From: Leptospira sp.
GTDB taxonomy: Bacteria > Spirochaetota > Leptospiria > Leptospirales > Leptospiraceae
Reading direction: 5' to 3'
Length of the DNA: 51,674 nt
Assembly: GCA_020831715.1 (NCBI GenBank)
Contig: JAFIGA010000264.1
Span: forward strand, 1-51,674
In this document: piece by piece, positions 22,831-34,152 of the stretch
Numbering within the stretch: position 1 is the first letter of the stretch
Layout: the number at the start of each line of letters is the position of its first letter
The notes under the pieces: model-generated
Told to the model about the DNA's origin: nothing
The model's database searches: none
What the model saw: only the letters and a program-made list of their open reading frames with translations
Made by a program: the position numbers and the translations under genes

Positions 22831-24234
22831 ATGACTAAGACTATAGTAGTATTAATGTTTGTTTTTGGTTTTCATTTGAGTTTATTGGCTCAAGAAAATA
22901 TTACAACTGAGGGGATTCCTACAGAGGGAAATATCCAGGTTCAATCTGATTATTCTGCACAGATAGCCAGCTTAAAAGCAGAGGTAGAAACAATTCGATC
23001 AGAAACTAACTGGCTTTGGACTGTTATTGCAGGATTTCTTGTCTTCTTTATGCAGGCTGGTTTTTCCTATGTGGAAGCAGGATTTTCCAGAACCAAAAAT
23101 GTAGTTAATATCTTAATGAAAAATTTTGCAGATATGTCCATGGGTTCGATTGCATTTTGGCTTTTTGGGTTTTCGATAATGTTTGGAAAGCCTCTTTTTG
23201 AAGGCTTTGGTTTCGGGACACCATCCTTAGCAGATGATGTCATTTATACCGATAGAAATCCTCATGCATGGGGTAATGCATTTTTATTTTTTCAAATGAT
23301 GTTTGCTGCAACTGCTGCTACTATTGTGTCGGGAGCATTGGCAGAGAGAACGAAGTTTTCTACCTACCTGGTATTCTCGGTAATTATTACCGGTCTAATT
23401 TACCCCATTTATGGATCCTTTGCATGGGCCGGTTTATGGGGTGGAGATGACTACAGCGGATTCTTGGAAGAAATGGGATTTTTGGATTTTGCCGGATCAA
23501 CAGTTGTTCACTCAGTGGGTGCTTGGGCAGGGCTTGCAGGAGCTATAGTTGTTGGACCGAGGATTGGTAAATTTTTACCAAACGGTAAAGTATCTCCGAT
23601 TCTTGGTCATAATATGGCAATGGCAGCTTTGGGAGTTTTTATTCTTTGGATTGGTTGGTTCGGGTTTAACCCAGGTTCCACTACGGAAATAGCGGACGGA
23701 GCATTTGCCCTAATAGCTATTAATACTCAAATTGCCGCCGCCGCCGGAGCTATGGGAGCGATGATAGTTACTTGGATTAAATACGAAAAACCGGATATCG
23801 GACTTTCTTTAAATGGTGGTCTTGCCGGACTCGTGGCAATTACTGCACCCTGTGACGCAGTTTCCATTGGTTCATCATTAATCATTGGTTTGGTTGCCGG
23901 AGTTTTGGTCGTATTCAGTGTATTATTTTTCGACATGATCAAAGTCGATGATCCTGTAGGTGTAGTCTCTGTTCATGGAGTTTGTGGTGTGTGGGGAACT
24001 CTTGCTGTAGGAATATTCAACTTGGACAAAGGTCTTTTATATACCGGATCATTTGACCAGTTACTAATCCAAGCAATTGGAGCAGGCATTGCATTTGTTT
24101 GGGCATTTTTCATTTCTCTTTTGGTATTCTACCTACTAAAATGGACAATGGGTATCCGGGTTTCCGAGGAAGAAGAGATTATGGGATTGGATATATTTGA
24201 ACATGGAAATGAGGCATATCCTTTGTCAAAATGA
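22831..24234 (+). CDS. amtB: Ammonium transporter
   Basis: AGFSYVEAGFSRTKN, GFNPGS, VHGVCGVWGTLAVGIF; SD GGAGAAAAGT before the ATG at 22831. Confidence 0.95.
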   Translation: MTKTIVVLMFVFGFHLSLLAQENITTEGIPTEGNIQVQSDYSAQIASLKAEVETIRSETNWLWTVIAGFLVFFMQAGFSYVEAGFSRTKNVVNILMKNFADMSMGSIAFWLFGFSIMFGKPLFEGFGFGTPSLADDVIYTDRNPHAWGNAFLFFQMMFAATAATIVSGALAERTKFSTYLVFSVIITGLIYPIYGSFAWAGLWGGDDYSGFLEEMGFLDFAGSTVVHSVGAWAGLAGAIVVGPRIGKFLPNGKVSPILGHNMAMAALGVFILWIGWFGFNPGSTTEIADGAFALIAINTQIAAAAGAMGAMIVTWIKYEKPDIGLSLNGGLAGLVAITAPCDAVSIGSSLIIGLVAGVLVVFSVLFFDMIKVDDPVGVVSVHGVCGVWGTLAVGIFNLDKGLLYTGSFDQLLIQAIGAGIAFVWAFFISLLVFYLLKWTMGIRVSEEEEIMGLDIFEHGNEAYPLSK

Positions 24235-24270
24235 TTTGACTCTACTGAAGATGGGAAAATCATTTACTAG

Positions 24271-24927
24271 ATGGCGATTTTTTTCAGACATCTGGTAATT
24301 TGCATTCTCCCATTCTTCTTTTTCAACTGTTTTGATTACGAAGAATCTATAATATTCACTAAGGGATTCACAGGAACAATAGAAATCAAATATGAAGTTC
24401 CTTTAAAAGAGGATAGGAAAACTTCTTTAATTCGCCATCTTCCTGCACAAAAAGAAGCTATACAAAACCGACTCTCTCAAGACCTTAGAAAGGAATCGAG
24501 TAAGGTATTGGATTATGATTTTGTCCTTCTCGAAAAAGGGCAATTCATTGAGCCCTTTTTCGATTATAAAGCTCGAGTGAGTTATAAATTAGAATTCAAA
24601 GATATAACAGAGTATGAAAGATTTCTTCCAGGAAATATGATTGTAAAGTCGAAGGGGAAAACAATTACTATACGTAGAGAATTTCCTTCTTTCACACAAG
24701 ATTTTTTGGATAATATGTCGGTGGGAGAAAAGAAAATCGTAAACGAAATATCCAAACTTCTCAAAGAAGGAAGCCTGAGATTTAAAGTTTTTTTTCCAAC
24801 GAATACAGAATGTATTTCCAATAAAGGATATGTAGGATTGGGAACATTATCTTATACATATTTTTTATCAGATTCATTGGAAGAAAATATAGGTAAAGTC
24901 TGGGAATACAAACTTAGATTTTATTAA
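24271..24927 (+). CDS. Hypothetical lipoprotein
   Basis: Signal sequence ending in a lipobox-like FFNC. Confidence 0.55.
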   Translation: MAIFFRHLVICILPFFFFNCFDYEESIIFTKGFTGTIEIKYEVPLKEDRKTSLIRHLPAQKEAIQNRLSQDLRKESSKVLDYDFVLLEKGQFIEPFFDYKARVSYKLEFKDITEYERFLPGNMIVKSKGKTITIRREFPSFTQDFLDNMSVGEKKIVNEISKLLKEGSLRFKVFFPTNTECISNKGYVGLGTLSYTYFLSDSLEENIGKVWEYKLRFY

Positions 24928-25688
24928 AGTAAACTATTTTTAGCCAATAATTCTTCAAAATATTTCAAACCTTTCCAGTGCTTATCTTCCGGTTTATAGG
25001 TTAATACCTGCTTTAAATAATGATTCAAAAATGCTTTTCCTCTTATGGTTTTGCCTTTTTTCAGTTCAAGCTCTATTATTTCCTCTACAGATGCCAATCC
25101 AATATCCAGACTATTTAGGAAAAAGGAATCACTGATGGGTTTGGATTTTGGAAAAGCCCATAGAGCGAAAACGAAAAATAGATTTGTTTTTATATACCAC
25201 CAGTTTGCTAAATCAATGACCTCATATGACCCAGTATCCCATTTGACGGAGAGCGCATTATCTCCAAATAACATATGAGATCCTTTGTTTTTTTGAATGT
25301 CTTTTTTTATTTGTAAAGGATCTGTAGGAACAACCACAGCTTTTTGATTGGTTTCCAAAAAATAAAGCAATTCGAATAATGCAACAGACGTTTTAGAGCC
25401 TGAATCTACGGAGAATTGATTGGGTGGAAATTTTTCTTTAATATTTTTAAAAAACAAAATACTTTCAACCTTTTCCTGGGTGCAGACACCACAAGTTCGA
25501 GAATAGTCCAGAATATTGCTGTTTCGAATAATTTCAACAGATGAAATTAATGCAGTGTCCAAGTTGCCTTTCAACAACATCTCGGATAGATTTTTAGGAC
25601 TGTCAAAAACAAGTTCATGACGCTCATCCAGCTCCATACCCCAGGAGAGAGGACGTGCATTTACACTTTCCACTAGACCAATTCTCAT
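24924..25688 (-). CDS. mqnA: Menaquinone biosynthesis protein MqnA-like (futalosine pathway)
   Basis: MRIGLVESVNARPLSWGME and SVDSGSKTSVALFELL are MqnA/MqnD-family-like. Confidence 0.7.
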   Translation of the reverse strand: MRIGLVESVNARPLSWGMELDERHELVFDSPKNLSEMLLKGNLDTALISSVEIIRNSNILDYSRTCGVCTQEKVESILFFKNIKEKFPPNQFSVDSGSKTSVALFELLYFLETNQKAVVVPTDPLQIKKDIQKNKGSHMLFGDNALSVKWDTGSYEVIDLANWWYIKTNLFFVFALWAFPKSKPISDSFFLNSLDIGLASVEEIIELELKKGKTIRGKAFLNHYLKQVLTYKPEDKHWKGLKYFEELLAKNSLL

Positions 25689-25769
25689 TTTTCCAGAATC
25701 GGAGATAAGCCTTAAAAATCGACTTGTATTTTAGAGTAGTTTTTAAAGACAATAGCTTATAGGATAAAC

Positions 25770-26630
25770 ATGGCAGAATTCAGATCAAGTATAGCTACAA
25801 TTCAAGATGAAGAATTTGATTTTTTAAAGGATTTAATCTACAAAAAAACCGGTATTTTTCTTGCCCCACATAAAAAGATCATGGTTCAATCCAGATTGAA
25901 TATTCGACTCAGACATTATAATTTAGCCGGATTTAAAGAATATATACATCTCCTAAAAACAGATAAATCATTCTTTGATAACGAATTGACCGAACTCATC
26001 AATCGAATAACAACAAATAAAACAGACTTTTATAGAGAGAATCATCATTTCGAATTCTTGCGAGATACATATTTTCCAATGTTGGAGGAAGAATCCAAAC
26101 AGAATGGAATAAAGAAAATCAAAATTTGGTGTTCTGCAGCATCTACAGGTGAAGAGCCATATTCTATTGCCATAACTGCTCAGGAGTATTTTGCCGGAAA
26201 ACCCGGTTGGTCTATTAAAATTTTAGCATCAGATATTGATACCAATGTATTGAATACAGCCAAGGAAGGTTTGTATAAAGAAGAGAGATTGGCACCGGTA
26301 CCGGATCGTATAAAGACAAAATATTTTTCCAAACAAATCATCAACAATCAAGTTTTTTACCAAGCCAATCCAATCATTAAATCAATGATAGAATACAAAA
26401 AAATCAACTTACTGGAGTCTCCTTTTCCAATTGGAGAAAAGGCTGATTTGATTTTTTGTCGCAATGTAATTATTTATTTTGATAAGCCTACTCAAAAGAA
26501 AATTTTTCAAGGATTTGAAGAATCATTGAAGCCCTTTGGATTTTTAATAATTGGACATTCTGAAACGATGTTTGGAATATCAGATAAATTTAAATTCTTG
26601 GGTCACACAATCTATCAAAAAAAGAGTTAG
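25770..26630 (+). CDS. cheR: Chemotaxis protein methyltransferase CheR
   Basis: [46 protein letters not shown]. Confidence 0.95.
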   Translation: MAEFRSSIATIQDEEFDFLKDLIYKKTGIFLAPHKKIMVQSRLNIRLRHYNLAGFKEYIHLLKTDKSFFDNELTELINRITTNKTDFYRENHHFEFLRDTYFPMLEEESKQNGIKKIKIWCSAASTGEEPYSIAITAQEYFAGKPGWSIKILASDIDTNVLNTAKEGLYKEERLAPVPDRIKTKYFSKQIINNQVFYQANPIIKSMIEYKKINLLESPFPIGEKADLIFCRNVIIYFDKPTQKKIFQGFEESLKPFGFLIIGHSETMFGISDKFKFLGHTIYQKKS

Positions 26631-26632
26631 GA

Positions 26633-27574
26633 ATGCCTGACGAAGAATTTCATATTACTCATTATCCTGTTATGGTTCGAGAAGTTCTCGATACATATTT
26701 ACTGAATTGGTCACCCGAATCAAAACTAAGATTTATTGATGGAACAGGAGGTGAAGGTGGGCATGTGGAAGCAGTTCTGAAAGAATTCCCTAATTCTGAG
26801 GTTTTATTTTTGGATCGCGATTCCGAAATGATTGAAAGAGCTGAGACGCGATTGAATCATGATCCAAGAGCCCATAGCTTGGAGTTGAATTTTTCGGATT
26901 TAACTCGCCATCATTTATCCGAATTAGGTTGGAATGATGGTGTTGATGGGATTCTATTGGATTTGGGTATTTCCATCTATCATATTACCGATTCTGGCAG
27001 GGGATTTTCATTCCGAGGAACTGAGGACTTGGACATGAGACTAAGTCGAGATATTCGTGGAAGATCGATATCAGCATTTGATGTAATAAACACATATCCA
27101 TCCAAGGAAATTGAAAGAATATTTTATGAGTATGGAGAAGAGAGATGGACCAAGAAAATTGTAGAAAGAATTGTTGAGAGGAGGAGAACCAATCCAATTC
27201 GCACAAATTCTGAATTGGCAAAATTAGTAGAGTCGAGTATTCCCCGCAAATTTTGGCCACCCAAAAATCATCCATCCCTACGTGTCTTTCAAGCTCTTCG
27301 AATTGAGGTAAACCAGGAGTTGTTTCATTTAAAAAAAGCAATCACAGATCTGCCTTTTTTATTGAAACCGGGAGGGATCATGCAAGTAATTAGTTTTCAT
27401 TCTTTGGAAGACAGAATTGTAAAGCATGGATTTAGAGAATTAGTTCAACAGAATGATTTTACACATTTGGACAAAAAGCCAAGATTGCCGAGCGAAGAGG
27501 AAATAAAAACCAATCCACCATCTCGGTCAGCGAAATTAAGATCTTTAAAAAAGATTGAATTGTCCGATGATTAG
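26633..27574 (+). CDS. rsmH: 16S rRNA (cytosine1402-N4)-methyltransferase RsmH
   Basis: FIDGTGGEGGH, DGILLDLGIS, SFHSLEDRIVK. Confidence 0.96.
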   Translation: MPDEEFHITHYPVMVREVLDTYLLNWSPESKLRFIDGTGGEGGHVEAVLKEFPNSEVLFLDRDSEMIERAETRLNHDPRAHSLELNFSDLTRHHLSELGWNDGVDGILLDLGISIYHITDSGRGFSFRGTEDLDMRLSRDIRGRSISAFDVINTYPSKEIERIFYEYGEERWTKKIVERIVERRRTNPIRTNSELAKLVESSIPRKFWPPKNHPSLRVFQALRIEVNQELFHLKKAITDLPFLLKPGGIMQVISFHSLEDRIVKHGFRELVQQNDFTHLDKKPRLPSEEEIKTNPPSRSAKLRSLKKIELSDD

Positions 27575-27580
27575 AACAGA

Positions 27581-27913
27581 ATGATCTGGGATCTGCAATC
27601 ATTTATAGATATTCTCAAGGAAATGTTTTTTCCTATTATTATTGGTGGTTTGTTTTTCTTTAATGTATGGCAGAGTTCCGAATATATCATGATCCAAAAA
27701 AGCATACAAAAAACAAATCTCGAAAAAGAAGAATTGGAACGACGCAATGAGGATTTAAAAATTTCTATTCTCACACAGACTTCAGTGGAAAAAATAGATC
27801 AGATATACAGCAGAACAATACAAGAACGAATCAAAACAACGCAAACCAACATTACTACTCTTAAGCTTCCTCCCAAAGAGAACAAATTAAAGGGAACTAA
27901 AATTGCTGATTGA
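27581..27913 (+). CDS. Small bitopic coiled-coil protein, FtsL-like by position
   Basis: One TM segment plus coiled coil, located between rsmH and murE. Confidence 0.5.
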   Translation: MIWDLQSFIDILKEMFFPIIIGGLFFFNVWQSSEYIMIQKSIQKTNLEKEELERRNEDLKISILTQTSVEKIDQIYSRTIQERIKTTQTNITTLKLPPKENKLKGTKIAD

Positions 27914-29429
27914 ATCCATACTAAAAGAATTTTCCGACTTGGAATTGTTGCAAGGTTCCCCGAATGTTAGTATTCATTATGTTTGGGCAGATTCTCGAAA
28001 AATTATTCAAGATGATATTTTTCTGGTTCCTACATCAATGAAGGATCAATCATTTTTGTCGGATGCCAAAAGAAAGGGAGCGACTGTATGTTTACTGAAT
28101 AAAGGAAGCGAATTCATTGAGAAAGCGAAACAAGAATACACCAATGTTTTGGTCAGTCGTATTCCTGCCGAACAAATTCAAGGATATTTGGCATCTTTCA
28201 TACTAGGACATCCTTCCAGGTTTATGAAAATATTTGCAGTAACGGGCACCAATGGCAAGACAACGATGACTCATATATTGAATCATTTTGCAGCCTGTCT
28301 AGGATTGAAAACCGGATTGATTGGAACACTTCATGTAAAATATGGTAATCAAATTTTAGAAACAGGTTACACTACTCCGGATAGTTCAACCTTACAGGAA
28401 CTTCTCTATAAAATGAAAGAGGATTCTGTAGAGTATGTATTTATGGAAGCTAGCTCGCATGGATTAAAGTTAGGTCGAACCAACGGCATGGATTTGTATT
28501 GTGCTTTATTTACGAATATAACTAAGGATCATATGGATTTTCACTCAACTATGGAGGATTATCTAGACAGTAAATTTAGAATTTTCGAGCTTCTTTCATC
28601 TTCCAATCACCCTGATAGGTTTGGTGTTTCTTTGAGTGATGCTCCCGGTGGAAATGAGATGATGAGAAAAATTCAGAATTTGAAAGAAAAAGAAAGAATT
28701 TATTTCGTTGGAAAAGGGCAAAATTTTGAATACAAAAATATCGAATTGGGTATAGACGGAACCTCATTTCGTTTTGTCCATAATCGAAAAAACTCTTGTT
28801 TTACTTCAACTTTAAAAATCCAATCGAACATGCTCGGAGAGTTTAATGTTCAAAATCTATCCTTGGCAATTGCGGCATGGATAATTGCAGATAAGAAAAT
28901 TGAATCAATTCCTGAAATTTGCAAAAGTATTCCTAAGGTTCCCGGTAGATTTGATATCTACTATTCCAATGACAATTCCAAATTGGCTGTTGTAGACTAT
29001 GCCCACACTCCGGATGCATTGATGAATATTTTGAATAGTTGTAGGGCTATGAATCCTACCAAATTGATTTGTTTAGTAGGATGTGGTGGGGATCGTGATA
29101 AAACCAAAAGACCTGAAATGGCAAAAATAGCAGAAGATCTCTCTGACTTTGTAATAATCACATCGGATAATCCCAGAACAGAAGATCCGGATGAAATATT
29201 AAATATGATGGAATCGGGATTTAGCCAGGGATTTGAACAATATCAGAAGATTGTTGATCGAAAATTAGCCATACAAAAAGCTATAGAAATGATGCCTAGC
29301 GGTGGTATTCTTGCTGTCTGTGGTAAGGGGCATGAGAATTATCAAATTATTGGAAGAGAGAAATTTCATTTTGATGATAGAGAAGAAGTGCAGGAATGCT
29401 TCGGAAAAGAAAATACAAATAAGGATTAA
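27903..29429 (+). CDS. murE: UDP-MurNAc-tripeptide synthetase
   Basis: [32 protein letters not shown] motif; TTG start. Confidence 0.96.
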   Translation: MLIESILKEFSDLELLQGSPNVSIHYVWADSRKIIQDDIFLVPTSMKDQSFLSDAKRKGATVCLLNKGSEFIEKAKQEYTNVLVSRIPAEQIQGYLASFILGHPSRFMKIFAVTGTNGKTTMTHILNHFAACLGLKTGLIGTLHVKYGNQILETGYTTPDSSTLQELLYKMKEDSVEYVFMEASSHGLKLGRTNGMDLYCALFTNITKDHMDFHSTMEDYLDSKFRIFELLSSSNHPDRFGVSLSDAPGGNEMMRKIQNLKEKERIYFVGKGQNFEYKNIELGIDGTSFRFVHNRKNSCFTSTLKIQSNMLGEFNVQNLSLAIAAWIIADKKIESIPEICKSIPKVPGRFDIYYSNDNSKLAVVDYAHTPDALMNILNSCRAMNPTKLICLVGCGGDRDKTKRPEMAKIAEDLSDFVIITSDNPRTEDPDEILNMMESGFSQGFEQYQKIVDRKLAIQKAIEMMPSGGILAVCGKGHENYQIIGREKFHFDDREEVQECFGKENTNKD

Positions 29430-29431
29430 TA

Positions 29432-30544
29432 ATGTTTTATTGGATATTTGATACTTTTAGTGATGATTTTGGATTCTTTAGGATTTTTAGCTATGTTACA
29501 TTAAGAGCATTATTTGCAGGAATTACTTCAATGTTTTTAAGCTTCTTTTTGGGAAAAAAGATTATCAAATACTTACAAAACTTAAAATTCAGAGAAAGCA
29601 TTCGAACAGATGGTCCGGAGTCTCATGCTTCCAAATCCGGCACACCAACCATGGGTGGTTTGATGATTGTATCATCCATGCTTTTATCTATACTCATTTG
29701 GGGAAATCTTTTCAATACAACAATTCTTTTATTGCTCGCAATAAGTATTGGATTTTCTGCATTGGGATTTAGTGATGATTATATGAAGGCAATACTGAAA
29801 GTAAAAGGTGGTATGCGTGCTAGAACTAAATTCCTGATTACTATAATATTATCACTCACATTTGTTATTTTATATTATTATTTCACCGGGAAAGCCAATC
29901 CCAATCCTCAAAAAGGCATAGTTTTCGAAATCACAGACTTGTTCGTTCCTTTTATCAAAGGTCCGATTTTGTCCATTGGATTGTTTGCAATTCCGTTTGC
30001 TGTATTGGTAATTATTGGTTCTTCCCATGCTGTAAATCTAACAGATGGTTTGGATGGGCTTGCCACAGGTACAATGCTTTTTCCCGCTATTAGTTTCGGA
30101 ATCATTGCCTATGTTTCCGGTACTCCCATAGCCGCAAATTACTTGAATATTCCTTATCTTCCCGGAGCTCATGAATACTCTGTTTTTCTATCTGCTTTAG
30201 CCGGTTCTTTAATTGGATTTTTATGGTTCAATTCGCATCCGGCTGAAGTTTTCATGGGTGATACGGGATCGCTGTTTCTCGGAGCTACTTTGGGAATGGT
30301 TGCAATTGTCTTAAAGAAAGAAATTCTTTTGGTAATTTTGGGCGGAGTTTTTGTTATGGAAGCACTTAGTGTGATTCTTCAAGTAGCATCGTTTAAATTG
30401 AGAGGGAAACGAATATTTCGAATGAGTCCGATTCACCATCATTTTGAATTGATGGGAGTTCCGGAGGAGAAGATAGTAATTCGTTTCTGGATTTTGGGAA
30501 TTATTTTTGCTTTGGTTTCTCTCTCTACCTTAAAGATTCAGTAA
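29432..30544 (+). CDS. mraY: Phospho-MurNAc-pentapeptide transferase
   Basis: [33 protein letters not shown]. Confidence 0.97.
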   Translation: MFYWIFDTFSDDFGFFRIFSYVTLRALFAGITSMFLSFFLGKKIIKYLQNLKFRESIRTDGPESHASKSGTPTMGGLMIVSSMLLSILIWGNLFNTTILLLLAISIGFSALGFSDDYMKAILKVKGGMRARTKFLITIILSLTFVILYYYFTGKANPNPQKGIVFEITDLFVPFIKGPILSIGLFAIPFAVLVIIGSSHAVNLTDGLDGLATGTMLFPAISFGIIAYVSGTPIAANYLNIPYLPGAHEYSVFLSALAGSLIGFLWFNSHPAEVFMGDTGSLFLGATLGMVAIVLKKEILLVILGGVFVMEALSVILQVASFKLRGKRIFRMSPIHHHFELMGVPEEKIVIRFWILGIIFALVSLSTLKIQ

Positions 30545-31662
30545 TGAATGCAATCCGAAAGAATTACGATACTATTCTTTTGATCTTAATCTATACGCTT
30601 GCATTCATCGGTATCTCAGTCATGTTTACGGCATCCTTTCATTCTTCGGAAAGAGAGTATGGAGATGCCTATTATTTTTTAAAAAGACAATTTCTCTGGC
30701 TCATAATAGGAATATTGGTATTCGTATTAGTTGCTCAAATCGATTTTCGATTATGGGAAAATTTAGGCTTATTCCTCTGCCTAGTTTCTATTGTTTTTTT
30801 AATTTTAGTCTTTGTTCCGGGTTTAGGTAAGTCTGTAGGTACTTATTATGGTAGGAACTTCAATAGGTGGATTGGTGTGGGACCATTTCAAATCCAACCT
30901 TCCGAGTTTTCCAAAATTACAATTTTAATCTATCTATCCTCTTTGTTTTACAAATTTTCACCGGACAATGGAAGTGATTGGAAGAGATTGCTCTATCCTA
31001 GTTTGATTGTTGTATCAATGCTACTTCTCATTGTTTTGGAACCATCATTTGGAACTACTATGGAAATAGTATTTGTTATCATTGCTATGATTTTCTTATC
31101 CGGATTTTCATTCAAGAGACTGGCAGCGGTGGGTATATCAATACTTCCCTTGGTATACCTATTGATTGAAAAGGTAGGATATAGAAGAAAGAGAATAGAA
31201 ATTTGGCTGGATCCTTATTCTTATCGTTTCGATGAGGGGCATCAATTGGTTTCTTCCTACCAAGCATTTCAATCAGGCTCTTGGTTGGGCAATGATATTG
31301 GTTCCGGTTATTCTCATCGCTATCTTCCCTATGCTCATACGGATTTTATAGCATCTACTTTTGTGGAAGATTATGGATTGATAGGATTTGTAATTTTTAC
31401 TTTTGCGATTTTATTTTTCATCATTCGATCTTTTCAGCTGGTAGAAAGAGTGGAGAATGGTTTTGGATTTTTCTTGGGTGCAGGAATAATTGTACTCCTT
31501 TCGATTCAGTTTTTAATGAATTTATTCGTTGTAACCGGCCTCATTCCAATCACAGGAGTATCTCTACCATTTTTCAGCTATGGAGGTTCCTCTCTAATTA
31601 CTGTTTTTATACTTTGTGGAATACTTGTAAATATCACTCGAAAAGAAAATCTGGAAGAATGA
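30544..31662 (+). CDS. ftsW: FtsW/RodA/SpoVE family glycosyltransferase
   Basis: QPSEFSKI, TGVSLPFFSYGGSSL. Confidence 0.88.
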   Translation: MNAIRKNYDTILLILIYTLAFIGISVMFTASFHSSEREYGDAYYFLKRQFLWLIIGILVFVLVAQIDFRLWENLGLFLCLVSIVFLILVFVPGLGKSVGTYYGRNFNRWIGVGPFQIQPSEFSKITILIYLSSLFYKFSPDNGSDWKRLLYPSLIVVSMLLLIVLEPSFGTTMEIVFVIIAMIFLSGFSFKRLAAVGISILPLVYLLIEKVGYRRKRIEIWLDPYSYRFDEGHQLVSSYQAFQSGSWLGNDIGSGYSHRYLPYAHTDFIASTFVEDYGLIGFVIFTFAILFFIIRSFQLVERVENGFGFFLGAGIIVLLSIQFLMNLFVVTGLIPITGVSLPFFSYGGSSLITVFILCGILVNITRKENLEE

Positions 31663-32738
31663 GAAGAATTATCATCGCATGTGGTGGAACTGGAGGACAT
31701 ATCTCCCCGGGTATTGCTCTCCTTGAAGAATTACTAAAAAACAAAGAACATTTCCAAGTTTCATCCATTCAACTTCATTCCCCCAAAAGAAACAAAGACA
31801 ATCCTGATCTACAAAATCTTCCGGTAGAAATCATATGGCACAATCTACCTCAATTCAAATTAACCAATGCAATTATTTTTCCTTTTCTGTTTTTCTATCA
31901 GATGATAAAAACATATTTCCAATTCAGAAAACGACAAATCAATACAGTCATTGGTATGGGTGGATATACAAGTCTTCTTTCTGTGGTATATACAAAATTA
32001 ACAAAATCTTCACTATTCTTGTGTGAGCAAAATTGCGTTCCCGGTAAAATCACTCGGAAGTTTTGGAAGGACGCCCAAAAAATTGCATGCAGTTTTCCCT
32101 TAAGCGAATCATTTCAACAACCCTCGGAAAATTTTAAAATATTAGGAAATCCTCTTAGATCCTCCGTTTTACCCAAAACTCCAGGATTGAAAAACCAAGT
32201 TTTTTCCGACAAAAACCCGGTCAATGTTTTGGTTATGGGAGGATCTCAGGGTGCGCGTCAGATCAATCATATGGTTTTGAAAGCCATGGAAAACCAAGAC
32301 ATCAGTCGCTTCTTTAAGTTTCGAGTTCTTACAGGAACCAATCTCTATGATGAAGTGAAAGAAAAATCTCATGATATCGAGGCAATATCCTATTCCAGAG
32401 ATATGGGAACCCATTATGAATGGGCGGATTTGGTGATCGGTAGATCGGGAGCGGGAGTTCTTGCCGAATGTTCGGCATATGCTCTTCCCATGATTTTGAT
32501 TCCTTATCCTTATGCGGCAGATAACCATCAAAAGGCGAATGCAGAATATTTTGGAAATCAAGGTGCCGGCATTGTTATCGATACGAACACTATGAACTCA
32601 GATTTTCTTAAGAAAGAGCTATTTAAGCTACGAGACAATCCAAAATTAATTTTAGAAATGGCAATTGTTTCTCTGGGGCTTGCAAAAATAAATGCAAGTA
32701 GAGATACACTAAATTATTTTTTTCATGAAACAGACTAA
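31659..32738 (+). CDS. murG: UDP-GlcNAc:lipid-I transferase MurG
   Basis: ACGGTGGHISPG; ATG at 31659 overlaps the ftsW stop as ATGA. Confidence 0.94.
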   Translation: MRRIIIACGGTGGHISPGIALLEELLKNKEHFQVSSIQLHSPKRNKDNPDLQNLPVEIIWHNLPQFKLTNAIIFPFLFFYQMIKTYFQFRKRQINTVIGMGGYTSLLSVVYTKLTKSSLFLCEQNCVPGKITRKFWKDAQKIACSFPLSESFQQPSENFKILGNPLRSSVLPKTPGLKNQVFSDKNPVNVLVMGGSQGARQINHMVLKAMENQDISRFFKFRVLTGTNLYDEVKEKSHDIEAISYSRDMGTHYEWADLVIGRSGAGVLAECSAYALPMILIPYPYAADNHQKANAEYFGNQGAGIVIDTNTMNSDFLKKELFKLRDNPKLILEMAIVSLGLAKINASRDTLNYFFHETD

Positions 32739-34152
32739 GACTTACTTCATTTTAGGCATCGGGGGTTCCGGAATGTCCAGTCTTGCCCATATCCTATTGG
32801 ATGCCGGAATGAGTGTTATCGGATACGATAAATCTCAGTCGCAACAATTAAGTCTGCTAAGGTCTAGAGGTGTTACAATCTATTCTAGCCCTGAAGAATT
32901 TCTTGCGAATCAAAATTCTATTTCTATTGATTTTACTGTTCATTCCTCAGCAATAAAATCATCTCCCTTATTGGATTGGAGTAAAAAGAATAATATTCAG
33001 ATTCAACATAGATCCAAAACTATGCATGATTTTTTTTCTAAAAAAAGATCCATTTCCATCGCTGGCTCGCATGGAAAGACAACCACTACCGGAATGGTTT
33101 CTCAGATGCTTATGGATGCCGGGAAAGACCCGGCAATTATGATCGGTGGAGAATCTTCAATATTGGCAGACCGTGGAGGAAGATGGGGGCAGGGGGATTG
33201 GGGTGTTTACGAATCTGATGAGTCTGATGGCACATTTTTAAATCACAAAGCAGATTACAGATTGTTAATCAATATAGATGATGACCATCTCGATTTTTAT
33301 AAAACAAAAGAAAAATTGATGGAAGCTTTTTTGAATTATATTTCCGTTGATGATCAATCAACTATGATCTTATTCGCAGATGATCCGGGAGTTAAAGAAT
33401 GCTTGAATATCTTGAACAAAGGTAAGTCATTCATTAAAAAAAATATAATAGCCATTGGAAATGTTCCTAATCCCAAAGATTTCAAAAAAGTATATTCATT
33501 TTCATTAAATGGACAATATGGAATCCTGAACGATGCAAATTCCGATATAAAGTTTACAGTTCCTTTTTTGGGTGATCACTACCGCATCAATGCTTCTCTG
33601 GCAATAGCTTTAGGTATGGAATTGGGGATTGATTTGGAATCTATTTTAAATTCTATTGCAAGCTACAAGGGAGTGAAAAGAAGAATGGAGATCCTTTTCC
33701 ATTCAGGAAACAAAACCATCATTGATGATTATGGTCACCATCCAACCGAAGTTTTGGCTGTTTTAAAAGGAATCCAGGCTGAAAAATTATCCGATCCTAA
33801 TAAGGAAACTATCGTTATTTTTCAGCCGCATCGTTACACTAGAACAAAAAATTTATATAAAGAATTCGCATCCAGTCTGAAGGCTGTAGACCGAATTTTA
33901 CTTCTTCCTATCTATGCAGCAGGGGAAGAACCGATGGAAGGCATTAATACGCAGTTAATTGTAAATGAGTTGAAAAGATTAGGAAAAGATTCTATCTTGC
34001 TTTCCGGAAACATACAAGAAGATCTTGCAAACTTGCTAAGTAAACTTCCCCCTTCCTACACCTTAGTTACCTTAGGTGCAGGAAATGTTCGAGAATGGGG
34101 ATTGGATCTGGCGGAAAGTTTAAATATAAAACCTATATCAGAAACTAGATAA
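32725..34152 (+). CDS. murC: UDP-MurNAc-L-alanine ligase
   Basis: GIGGSGMSSLA, AGSHGKTTTTG, DDYGHHPTEV, FQPHRYTRT. Confidence 0.96.
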   Translation: MKQTKTYFILGIGGSGMSSLAHILLDAGMSVIGYDKSQSQQLSLLRSRGVTIYSSPEEFLANQNSISIDFTVHSSAIKSSPLLDWSKKNNIQIQHRSKTMHDFFSKKRSISIAGSHGKTTTTGMVSQMLMDAGKDPAIMIGGESSILADRGGRWGQGDWGVYESDESDGTFLNHKADYRLLINIDDDHLDFYKTKEKLMEAFLNYISVDDQSTMILFADDPGVKECLNILNKGKSFIKKNIIAIGNVPNPKDFKKVYSFSLNGQYGILNDANSDIKFTVPFLGDHYRINASLAIALGMELGIDLESILNSIASYKGVKRRMEILFHSGNKTIIDDYGHHPTEVLAVLKGIQAEKLSDPNKETIVIFQPHRYTRTKNLYKEFASSLKAVDRILLLPIYAAGEEPMEGINTQLIVNELKRLGKDSILLSGNIQEDLANLLSKLPPSYTLVTLGAGNVREWGLDLAESLNIKPISETR

